DNA from: Lentimicrobiaceae bacterium
GTDB taxonomy: Bacteria; Bacteroidota; Bacteroidia; Bacteroidales; WCHB1-69
Direction of reading: 5' to 3'
Assembly: GCA_009787675.1 (NCBI GenBank)
Contig: WQSU01000192.1
Coordinates: 1-5,121 of the forward strand
DNA length: 5,121 bases
Of this stretch, positions 1 to 5,121 are shown piece after piece; the first letter of the stretch is position 1; each line of letters begins with the position of its first letter. The position numbers and the translations under genes are program-made. A model generated the notes under the pieces. The model had not been told where the DNA came from. It made no database searches and was given only the letters and a program-made list of their open reading frames with translations.

Positions 1-159
1 AATCAATTAAAAATAAACGGATTAATGGTTATTCCTGTAGGCGAGAACGCCCAAAAAATGATCCGCATTTCCAAAACAGATGAAAATAATTATATGGAAG
101 AAGAGTTCGGGGATTTTGTTTTTGTTCCCATGTTAAAAAATACAAAAACCATAAATTAA
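1..159 (+). CDS. pcm: Protein-L-isoaspartate O-methyltransferase, C-terminal end (partial)
   Basis: The open frame from base 1 encodes the last 52 residues of a protein ending in TAA at 157-159; its start lies outside the window. The fragment contains G-L-M-V-I-P-V-G followed by Q-K-M-I-R-I-S-K, then E-E-F-G-D-F-V-F-V-P-M-L. This pattern is typical of the C-terminal end of PCMT proteins, where a beta strand ending in 'VIPVG' is followed by a 'F..F.FVPLL' segment. The family uses S-adenosylmethionine to methylate abnormal L-isoaspartyl residues in aged proteins, starting their repair; it normally acts in the cytosol in bacteria. The SAM-binding motifs are not visible because they lie upstream. 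As far as I recall, pcm is found near smpB in several Bacteroidota, which agrees with smpB being two genes downstream here. The assignment rests on a short fragment but the motif match is specific. Confidence 0.8.
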   Translation, partial: NQLKINGLMVIPVGENAQKMIRISKTDENNYMEEEFGDFVFVPMLKNTKTIN

Positions 160-165
160 TGACGT

Positions 166-210
166 CTTTTTCTGTGTTTTGTGTGAAAAAAAAACCATAA
201 ACACAAAAAG
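166..210. repeat. Imperfect AT-rich inverted repeat between pcm and the lipoprotein gene
   Basis: The left arm, CTTTTTCTGTGTTT (166-179), can pair with the right arm, AAACACAAAAAG (199-210), over 12 base pairs with a 2-base bulge (CT at 172-173). The loop is about 19 bases and includes a run of nine A (186-194). It sits just after the pcm stop and just before the candidate promoter. It could be a weak transcription terminator for pcm or an operator-like site. The stem is poor in GC and no T-tract follows it on the plus strand, so neither role is established. Confidence 0.35.
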
Positions 211-232
211 TATAATATTTCGATTAAAACCC

Positions 233-240
233 TATTTTTG
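233..240 (+). promoter_or_regulatory. Candidate Bacteroidota -7 promoter box (TAnnTTTG)
   Basis: TATTTTTG at 233-240 matches the Bacteroidota primary sigma factor -7 consensus TAnnTTTG exactly. Transcription would start a few bases downstream, leaving a leader of about 20 bases before the ATG at 265. I see no good -33 TTTG or TTG at the expected distance upstream (roughly 210-215), which lowers confidence. If real, it would drive the lipoprotein-smpB-glycosyltransferase-ygiQ operon. No Shine-Dalgarno sequence precedes the ATG; the leader is A-rich, as is common in this phylum. Confidence 0.45.
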
Positions 241-264
241 CCGCTAAAATAAACCACATCATCT

Positions 265-1359
265 ATGAAGAAAATAACATTCATTCTATTGGCAATTAGC
301 GCATTTCTATTTTTTAATTGCTCCAGCAGCAAACCGCAAACGGATGCCGACAAAGGTGCACCTGTATATTTCACCTCCGATATTTCTCCCGAAGGAGTGA
401 TGAAAGTATTTGAATATGTAAAAGATTATGTGCAAGGAGACAAGATTGGAATCAAAGTGCATTTTGGAGAAGATGGTAACGAGTATTTTGTGCCGGCAAC
501 TATGGTTGAACCATTAGTTAAAGCATTAAACGCCACATTAGTAGAAACCAATACCGCCTATAGAGGACGCCGCACGCAAACAGAAAGCCACATTGAATTG
601 GCAAGAGATCACGGTTTTACCAATATGCCAATTGATATTTTAGATTCCGGCGGAACTTTAGAGCTTCCCGTAACAGGAGGCAAACATTTTAAAACCGCTT
701 TGCTCGGGAAAAACCTTGAAAACTATTCTACAATAGTTTATTTCACACATTTTAAAGGTCATGGCAGTGCAGGTTTTGGCGGTTGCATCAAAAATGCTTC
801 TATGGGCATGGCAACCCCAATCGGTAAACGGCTCATGCACAAAAATGATTTTCCACAATGTAAACAAGAACTGTGCAATTCCTGCGGAAACTGCTTAAGA
901 GAATGCCCCGAAGACGCTATCAACTTGGAACCGCTTGAAATAAACCTGAATAGTTGTAGCGGCTGTGGAAAATGTATATCCTCCTGCCCCAGAGGCGCTA
1001 TCGTGCGTCCTGATAACGAAGACCAAAAAATCTTCTTCCTCGAAAAATTGGTGGAGTATGCTAAGCCTGCCATCGAAAAGGTAAACTCGGTGTATTTCAA
1101 CATTATCATGACAGTTTCCCCAAGTTGCGATTGCGCTTCCAAACCAAAAGAACCTTTCATCAGCGATATTGGCATTTTGGTCTCTACTGATATTGTGGCA
1201 ATTGAAGCCGCTGCCCACGATTTGGTGGATCAAGTGCACCAATGCGACGACGCTTTCATGAACATTAATTCGGTAAGTGGTAAGCATCAAATTGATTACG
1301 CAGAACAACTGGGCATGGGAACCAAAAAGTATAAACTCATTGATATTGACAAAAAATAA
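265..1359 (+). CDS. DUF362 / double [4Fe-4S] ferredoxin protein, predicted lipoprotein
   Basis: This 364-residue protein belongs to the 'uncharacterized Fe-S center protein' group (DUF362, COG2768-like). Residues 1-18 form a signal peptide (K2-K3, hydrophobic core 4-17) ending at Cys19, which is followed by Ser-Ser-Ser, so lipidation by signal peptidase II is likely. The lipobox F-F-N-C is atypical, with Asn at -1. The DUF362 domain is in two halves, about 33-190 and 250-360, with H162-F-K-G-H-G, G170-F-G-G and C288-D-C. Between them is a ferredoxin insert with two complete motifs: C204-x2-C207-x2-C210-x3-C214-P and C231-x2-C234-x2-C237-x3-C241-P. This predicts two [4Fe-4S] clusters and an electron-transfer role, but the substrate and partner are unknown. 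The insert position is usual for the family; the leader is the notable part. Its stop overlaps the smpB start (TAATG). The ATG at 265 is chosen because it gives the intact signal peptide and follows the candidate promoter at a suitable distance. Confidence 0.85.
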   Translation: MKKITFILLAISAFLFFNCSSSKPQTDADKGAPVYFTSDISPEGVMKVFEYVKDYVQGDKIGIKVHFGEDGNEYFVPATMVEPLVKALNATLVETNTAYRGRRTQTESHIELARDHGFTNMPIDILDSGGTLELPVTGGKHFKTALLGKNLENYSTIVYFTHFKGHGSAGFGGCIKNASMGMATPIGKRLMHKNDFPQCKQELCNSCGNCLRECPEDAINLEPLEINLNSCSGCGKCISSCPRGAIVRPDNEDQKIFFLEKLVEYAKPAIEKVNSVYFNIIMTVSPSCDCASKPKEPFISDIGILVSTDIVAIEAAAHDLVDQVHQCDDAFMNINSVSGKHQIDYAEQLGMGTKKYKLIDIDKK

Positions 1360-1823
1360 TGTCAACAAGAAAAAAGGCTACCAACATCTCTATTAAAAAT
1401 CGAAAAGCGGAGTTTGAGTATTTTTTACTTAACAAACTCACCGCCGGATTAGTGCTTACCGGCACAGAAATCAAGTCGATACGCACAGGAAAAGCCAACA
1501 TTCAAGATGCCTACTGTGCTTTTGAAAATGGAGAATTATGGGTACATAATATGCACATAAGTGAATATGCCAACGGCAGTTACAATAACCACATTGCCAA
1601 ACGTGATAGAAAACTGTTGCTTACCAAACGTGAAATCAAAAAAATGCTCATTAAATTAAATGAACGCGGGTTTACCATTATCCCTACATTGCTCTATATC
1701 AATGAAAACGGATATGCCAAATTGGACATCGCGCTCGCACGCGGTAAGAAAAAATACGACAAACGTGAAAGCATTAAAGAAAAAGATAATAGATTGAATG
1801 ATAATAGATTGAATTATGACTAA
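1359..1823 (+). CDS. smpB: SsrA (tmRNA)-binding protein SmpB
   Basis: This 154-residue protein is SmpB, which binds tmRNA and delivers it to stalled ribosomes for trans-translation in the cytosol. Diagnostic stretches are N14-R-K-A, L33-T-G-T-E-I-K-S-I-R, the E59-L-W-V...M65-H-I-S-E-Y block with N77-H, and the C-terminal A125-L-A-R-G-K-K-K-Y-D-K-R-E-S-I-K-E-K. The length is normal for the family (about 150-160). The start ATG shares its A with the TAA of the upstream gene, suggesting translational coupling; no Shine-Dalgarno is seen. The end is odd: after K142 the tail is DNRLN-DNRLN-YD, encoded by a perfect 15-bp tandem duplication. Relatives usually continue with a basic, Lys/Arg-rich helix of the 'KEKD.KR...R' type. 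This tail enters the mRNA channel of the ribosome in studied SmpB proteins, so the change could matter. The gene overlaps the following glycosyltransferase by 8 bases. No tmRNA gene (ssrA) is visible in the window. Confidence 0.96.
   Translation: MSTRKKATNISIKNRKAEFEYFLLNKLTAGLVLTGTEIKSIRTGKANIQDAYCAFENGELWVHNMHISEYANGSYNNHIAKRDRKLLLTKREIKKMLIKLNERGFTIIPTLLYINENGYAKLDIALARGKKKYDKRESIKEKDNRLNDNRLNYD
1785..1814 (+). repeat. Perfect 15-bp tandem duplication at the 3' end of smpB
   Basis: GATAATAGATTGAAT occurs at 1785-1799 and again, identically, at 1800-1814. Because the unit is 15 bases, the smpB frame is kept and the duplication adds Asp-Asn-Arg-Leu-Asn twice. The second copy ends one base before the ATG of the next gene (1816). 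In the other two plus-strand frames the unit holds stops (TAA-TAG and TGA). Zero divergence between copies suggests a recent slippage event or an unstable tract. Confidence 0.95.
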
Positions 1824-2943
1824 TTTCCTTTCAACCTTTCTTCCTGAAATAACAATCAGCATTTTGGGGCTGGTTGTTTTTTTTCAAATTCTATATTATG
1901 TAATCCTGTTTTTTAGATTTTCATTTCATAAACAGAAACTTACAGAACCGAAAGAGTATTTTCCCGTTTCCATTGTTCTCGTTGCAAAAAATGAGGCGCA
2001 TCTTCTCATTAAGACGCTCCCCAAATTATTACAGCAGGACTACCCTTATTTTGAAGTAGTTGTAGTTAACGACAATTCCGATGACGCTACGCCGCAATTG
2101 ATAAAAGATTTTCAAACCCATCACCCCAACTTGAAGTTAATACATTTAGAATCATCGGTTACCAACATCAAAGGCAAGAAATTTCCCCTTTCATTGGGCA
2201 TCAAAGCGGCTTCATACGAGCATGTTTTACTAACCGATGCACATTGTTTTCCAGCCTCCACCCAATGGGTAAAACTGGTGGCAAGGCATTTTAATGATTC
2301 TACAAAAATTGTATTGGGATTCAACAGTATAAAAAAGAAAATCGGTTTTTTCAATGCGTTGATTCGTTTCGACAAATTGCATAAAGCCATTCAATATTTT
2401 TCTTATTGCTTGGCAAAAATTCCTTTCATGGGCGAAGGACAGAACTTAGCCTATACTAAAACTGTTTTCTTTAATAACAAGGGATTTGCCTCTCAAAACC
2501 ATTTGCGATTCGGAGACGATGACCTGTTTGTTAATCAAGTAGCAACCGGCTTTAATTGTACAATTGAATACCAAAAAGATGCCCATACTATTTCACCTGC
2601 TCAATCCAACTTTCGCAATTGGGTTTTACTCAAGACTTTTCGCACTAAAACACTGAAACTTTACAGAAAAAATGTACGTTTCTTTTTACGTTTTTATCAC
2701 TTTCTAATCACATTTTTCTATCTCGCACTGGGTTTCGCTATTTATATTAATTTGCATCAATCCTTCTATTTACTCGTTGTGGCAAGTATTGTAGCGTTGA
2801 AGTTTATTTTTCAGTATATCAGTTTTGGTTTTGCTGCGGCAAAACTTAATGAAACGAGGCTTATTCCTCATATCCTGCTTTTTGATATACTCTTTGCTGC
2901 ATTGAATCCGTTGTTCTTTACCGCCTCAATATTTAAGAAATAA
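1816..2943 (+). CDS. Membrane-anchored family 2 glycosyltransferase
   Basis: This 375-residue protein is a processive-type GT2 enzyme, expected to transfer a sugar from a nucleotide donor to an envelope glycan or lipid at the inner membrane; the sugar and acceptor cannot be read from the sequence. An N-terminal membrane segment (about 12-34) is followed by the GT-A catalytic domain: P50-V-S-I-V-L-V-A-K-N-E, V81-V-V-V-N-D-N-S-D-D, the DxD-like site L139-T-D-A-H-C, G206-E-G-Q-N-L-A-Y, and G233-D-D-D-L-F-V, which probably carries the catalytic base. Hydrophobic segments at about 288-311, 315-335 and 351-372 close the protein. Relatives I recall have D-A-D-C where this has D141-A-H143-C, so one metal-binding acid appears replaced by His. 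The usual Q-x-x-R-W or Q-K-x-R-H region is represented by L272-K-T-F-R-T-K. The start ATG lies inside the smpB end (8-base overlap), so translation is probably coupled. An ATG here gives the full first membrane segment. Confidence 0.88.
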   Translation: MTNFLSTFLPEITISILGLVVFFQILYYVILFFRFSFHKQKLTEPKEYFPVSIVLVAKNEAHLLIKTLPKLLQQDYPYFEVVVVNDNSDDATPQLIKDFQTHHPNLKLIHLESSVTNIKGKKFPLSLGIKAASYEHVLLTDAHCFPASTQWVKLVARHFNDSTKIVLGFNSIKKKIGFFNALIRFDKLHKAIQYFSYCLAKIPFMGEGQNLAYTKTVFFNNKGFASQNHLRFGDDDLFVNQVATGFNCTIEYQKDAHTISPAQSNFRNWVLLKTFRTKTLKLYRKNVRFFLRFYHFLITFFYLALGFAIYINLHQSFYLLVVASIVALKFIFQYISFGFAAAKLNETRLIPHILLFDILFAALNPLFFTASIFKK

Positions 2944-2950
2944 TGTTTTC

Positions 2951-4678
2951 ATGAAACATTTTTTACCCACTACCAAAAAAGAACTTGACTATTTAGGTTG
3001 GGATTATGTTGACGTAATTCTCATTACCGGAGATGCATACATTGATCATCCCTCTTTTGGTGTTGCTGTAATTGGAAGGATATTGGCGCGCGAAGGACTG
3101 CGCGTAGCTATACTGCCTCAGCCTAACTGGCGAGACGACCTGCGCGATTTCAAAAAATTGGGAACGCCTCGCTATTTTTTCGGAATTACCGCCGGAAATA
3201 TGGACTCGATGGTGAACCATTTCACCGCCTACAACCGCTTGCGTAGCGATGACGCATACACCGCAGGAAATCAATCGGGCTTCCGCCCCGATTATGCCAC
3301 TGTGGTTTATTCTAAAATTGTAAAAGATTTATTTCCTGACATTCCAGTGATTATTGGCGGCGTGGAAGCCTCCATGCGCCGTTTCTCTCACTACGATTTT
3401 TGGAGCGACAGTTTCAAACCCTCCATTTTATGGGAAAGCAACGCCGATTTTTTGGTCTATGGCATGGCGGAAAAACCCATGCAAAAAATAGCACAACTCA
3501 TCAAAAACAAGCAGTTTATCAGAGAAAATATACAAAAAATACCGCAAATTGCTTTTTTTTCTAATACGCATAAACCTGATCTCAATCTTGAATTAGTACT
3601 TCTTCCTTTTGAAAAAGAGTTGGAGGACAAGAAAAACTACGCCAAAAATTTCTGCGCTTTTGAAAGAGAATCAAACAAAATGATGCAACGTGTTATTACT
3701 CAAAATTATGGAGATAATATACTGGTGCAAAACCCACCCTACCCTGTCTTAACTTCTGACGAATTGGATGATTTTGCGCTTTTCGAAGAAATGATGTACG
3801 CCCCACACCCCAAATATTTGAAACGCGGAGATATTCCTGCTTGGGAGATGATCAAAAACTCCATCACCATACATAGAGGATGCTTCGGCGGCTGTTCGTT
3901 TTGCGCCATTTCGGCTCATCAGGGAAAACATGTCGCTTCCCGCAGCGAAAGCTCTATTTTAAAAGAAGTGAAACACTTAGCGAAACAGCCTTACTTTAAA
4001 GGACATATCAGCGATTTGGGCGCCCCCTCCGCTAATATGTATCAAATGAAAGGAGAAAACGAAAAATATTGCACAACCTGCCACCGCTACTCCTGTATCT
4101 ATCCTTCCATTTGCAAAAACCTGAACCGCAACCACAATCCGCTACTAAGGGTATATCAGCAAGCGTCGCAAGTTGCGGGGGTAAAACAAATTACTATTGG
4201 AAGTGGAATTCGCTACGATATGTTACTTACTAATGATGAAAAATTAGACAAAAAGTATGGGTTAACCGCTTATTTTGAAACTGTTGTAAAAAATCACGTC
4301 TCCGGACGCTTAAAGGTTGCGCCCGAACATACAGTACCTCACGTATTGCAATCCATGCGCAAACCAACTTTCGATACTTTTTTGCAATTTTACGACAAAT
4401 TTCTGCAATTAAACAAGAAAAACAACAAAAACCAACAATTAATTCCCTATTTCATATCAGGACATCCAAATTGCACTGTTTTAGATATGAAGCAGTTAAG
4501 CAAAGATGTAAGTAAAAATCGGCTCTTTACCGAGCAGGCGCAAGGGTTCACACCTACCCCCATGACTTATGCTACGGCAATCTATTATCTTGGTTTTGAT
4601 CCCTATACAGGAAAAATGGTATATAGTGCAAAGAGTTTTGAGGAGAAAAAAGGACAGAACAACTACTTCAGAAATTGA
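2951..4678 (+). CDS. ygiQ: YgiQ-family radical SAM protein (UPF0313)
   Basis: This 575-residue protein matches the YgiQ family from end to end, starting F4-L-P-T-T-K-K-E and continuing through T26-G-D-A-Y-I-D-H-P-S-F-G, P56-Q-P-N-W and A81-G-N-M-D-S-M-V-N-H. The first 300 residues resemble a cobalamin-binding-like N-terminal region; a radical SAM domain follows with H308-R-G-C311-F-G-G-C315-S-F-C318, the CxxxCxxC motif that holds the SAM-cleaving [4Fe-4S] cluster. Four more cysteines (C374-x2-C377-x4-C382-x5-C388) follow, then S421-G-R-L-K-V-A-P-E-H and F471-I-S-G-H-P-N-C. The C-terminal F-T-P-T-P-M-T block is present, so the gene looks complete, though shorter than the E. coli homologue. The reaction of YgiQ proteins is not firmly established. 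The ATG at 2951, 7 bases after the previous stop, fits the conserved N-terminus. It is the last gene of the operon and faces a convergent gene 13 bases away. Confidence 0.95.
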   Translation: MKHFLPTTKKELDYLGWDYVDVILITGDAYIDHPSFGVAVIGRILAREGLRVAILPQPNWRDDLRDFKKLGTPRYFFGITAGNMDSMVNHFTAYNRLRSDDAYTAGNQSGFRPDYATVVYSKIVKDLFPDIPVIIGGVEASMRRFSHYDFWSDSFKPSILWESNADFLVYGMAEKPMQKIAQLIKNKQFIRENIQKIPQIAFFSNTHKPDLNLELVLLPFEKELEDKKNYAKNFCAFERESNKMMQRVITQNYGDNILVQNPPYPVLTSDELDDFALFEEMMYAPHPKYLKRGDIPAWEMIKNSITIHRGCFGGCSFCAISAHQGKHVASRSESSILKEVKHLAKQPYFKGHISDLGAPSANMYQMKGENEKYCTTCHRYSCIYPSICKNLNRNHNPLLRVYQQASQVAGVKQITIGSGIRYDMLLTNDEKLDKKYGLTAYFETVVKNHVSGRLKVAPEHTVPHVLQSMRKPTFDTFLQFYDKFLQLNKKNNKNQQLIPYFISGHPNCTVLDMKQLSKDVSKNRLFTEQAQGFTPTPMTYATAIYYLGFDPYTGKMVYSAKSFEEKKGQNNYFRN

Positions 4679-4691
4679 TATAATGCTGAGC
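4679..4691. other. 13-base convergent intergenic gap without a terminator
   Basis: Only 13 bases separate the ygiQ stop (TGA 4676-4678) from the stop of the minus-strand gene (TAG, reading CTA at 4692-4694 on the plus strand). I see no GC-rich hairpin with a T-tract here or in the flanking coding ends. Transcripts from both sides therefore probably overlap at their 3' ends. Confidence 0.7.
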
Positions 4692-5121
4692 CTAAATCTC
4701 AAACGCCTCTCCCATCTCCGGAATCGCCACATTTCTAAACCCTGCATTGACAAGATGTTCTGAAAATGCAACGCGAGCATCGTCTTCACCATGTATAAGG
4801 AAAAGTTTCTTCACAGTTTCCGGATTTTGCGTGTTGAGGTAGCGCAACAATTCGTTGTAATCTGCGTGACCGGAGTAGGATTGAATGCTGGTTAGTTGTG
4901 CACGCACTTTGTATTTTACGCCGAAAATGGAAACCTCCTTGTCGCCGCGCATAATTTTTGCACCTAAAGTGGTGGGGGCGCAATAGCCCACTGAAAGAAT
5001 TGTAGTACGTTGATTGTCAATATTGTTTGCTAAGTGATGCTTTACACGTCCCGCTTCCATCATGCCCGAAGCAGAAATAATGATGCAGGGGCGGTTGTAG
5101 GTGTTGAGCCGTTTAGAGTCA
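4692..5121 (-). CDS. Metallo-beta-lactamase / beta-CASP RNase-like protein, C-terminal part (partial)
   Basis: The minus-strand frame is open from the right edge (first full codon 5120-5118) to TAG at 4694-4692, giving the last 142 residues; it continues upstream of the internal ATG at 5063, so that ATG is not the start. The protein has I-I-I-S-A-S-G-M-M-E-A-G-R-V-K-H-H-L, then V-G-Y-C-A-P-T-T-L-G, then Y-S-G-H-A-D-Y (His codon 4868-4866) and L-I-H-G-E (His codon 4793-4791). These match the late motifs of beta-CASP nucleases, where the SGHAD and HGE histidines correspond to motifs B and C of the CPSF73/RNase J superfamily and the C-terminal segment is an 'RNA specificity' domain. The expected role is zinc-dependent RNA cleavage or exonuclease activity in the cytosol. 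The zinc-binding HxHxDH motif lies outside the window, so catalytic competence cannot be checked. Confidence 0.88.
   Translation of the reverse strand, partial: DSKRLNTYNRPCIIISASGMMEAGRVKHHLANNIDNQRTTILSVGYCAPTTLGAKIMRGDKEVSIFGVKYKVRAQLTSIQSYSGHADYNELLRYLNTQNPETVKKLFLIHGEDDARVAFSEHLVNAGFRNVAIPEMGEAFEI

Noticed and set aside
166..210. Inverted repeat as a firm Rho-independent terminator
   Set aside because: The stem has few GC pairs, a bulge and a 19-base loop, and is not followed by a T-tract, so I kept it only as an unassigned repeat.
211..216. TATAAT resembling an E. coli sigma-70 -10 box
   Set aside because: There is no matching -35 element, and the Bacteroidota sigma factor prefers TAnnTTTG, which occurs closer to the start at 233-240. 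AT-rich sequence gives such matches by chance.
759..1368. Two overlapping minus-strand open frames opposite the DUF362/ferredoxin gene
   Set aside because: They are shadows of a strongly supported plus-strand gene, resemble no known family, and have no independent start context.
1656..1862. Minus-strand open frame across the smpB/glycosyltransferase junction
   Set aside because: It is opposite two well-supported coding ends, and its repeated Ile/Gln residues come only from the 15-bp tandem repeat.
4400..4440. A-rich, repeat-like stretch inside ygiQ coding a Lys/Asn-rich run
   Set aside because: It stays in frame and lies in a segment that is variable and charged in the family; it looks like low-complexity coding sequence, not a true repeat.
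4569..4763. Plus-strand open frame of 64 codons spanning the ygiQ end and the convergent gap
   Set aside because: It overlaps two recognised genes in other frames and its translation has no recognisable features.
1..5121. Search for mobile elements, CRISPR arrays, tRNA/rRNA genes, toxin-antitoxin or defence systems
   Set aside because: No transposase or integrase, no spaced direct repeats, no RNA gene signatures and no defence families were seen; the genes are housekeeping-like and co-directional.

Overview
The window looks like a piece of Bacteroidota chromosome. The genes are AT-rich and tightly packed, and no start codon has a convincing Shine-Dalgarno sequence. The first complete gene begins with a short lipoprotein-type leader, and the only good promoter match is the Bacteroidota -7 box TAnnTTTG. 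The protein families (DUF362/ferredoxin Fe-S protein, membrane GT2, YgiQ-type radical SAM protein, beta-CASP RNase-like protein) also fit that phylum. Class or genus cannot be decided from the sequence alone.

Layout: bases 1-159 are the 3' end of a plus-strand gene, very probably pcm (protein-L-isoaspartate O-methyltransferase). A roughly 105-base gap (160-264) holds an imperfect inverted repeat and a candidate promoter. Four plus-strand genes follow almost without gaps and are probably one operon: a predicted lipoprotein combining DUF362 with an inserted two-cluster ferredoxin (265-1359), smpB (1359-1823, overlapping by 1 base), a membrane glycosyltransferase of family 2 (1816-2943, overlapping by 8 bases), and a YgiQ-family radical SAM protein (2951-4678, 7-base gap). 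Thirteen bases later, in convergent orientation, lies the 3' part of a metallo-beta-lactamase/beta-CASP RNase-like gene (minus strand), which runs off the right edge.

The four co-directional genes do not form an obvious pathway: trans-translation (SmpB), a probable envelope redox protein, a sugar transferase and a radical SAM enzyme of unsettled role. The arrangement looks like a housekeeping cluster rather than a mobile or defence island. I saw no transposase, integrase, tRNA, rRNA, CRISPR array or toxin-antitoxin pair, and I do not claim a new system.

The points most worth a second look are: a perfect 15-bp tandem duplication that forms the SmpB C-terminal tail and abuts the next start codon; an Asp-to-His change at the DxD-like position of the glycosyltransferase; the predicted export of a protein carrying two [4Fe-4S] motifs; and a second conserved-looking cysteine quartet in the YgiQ protein.
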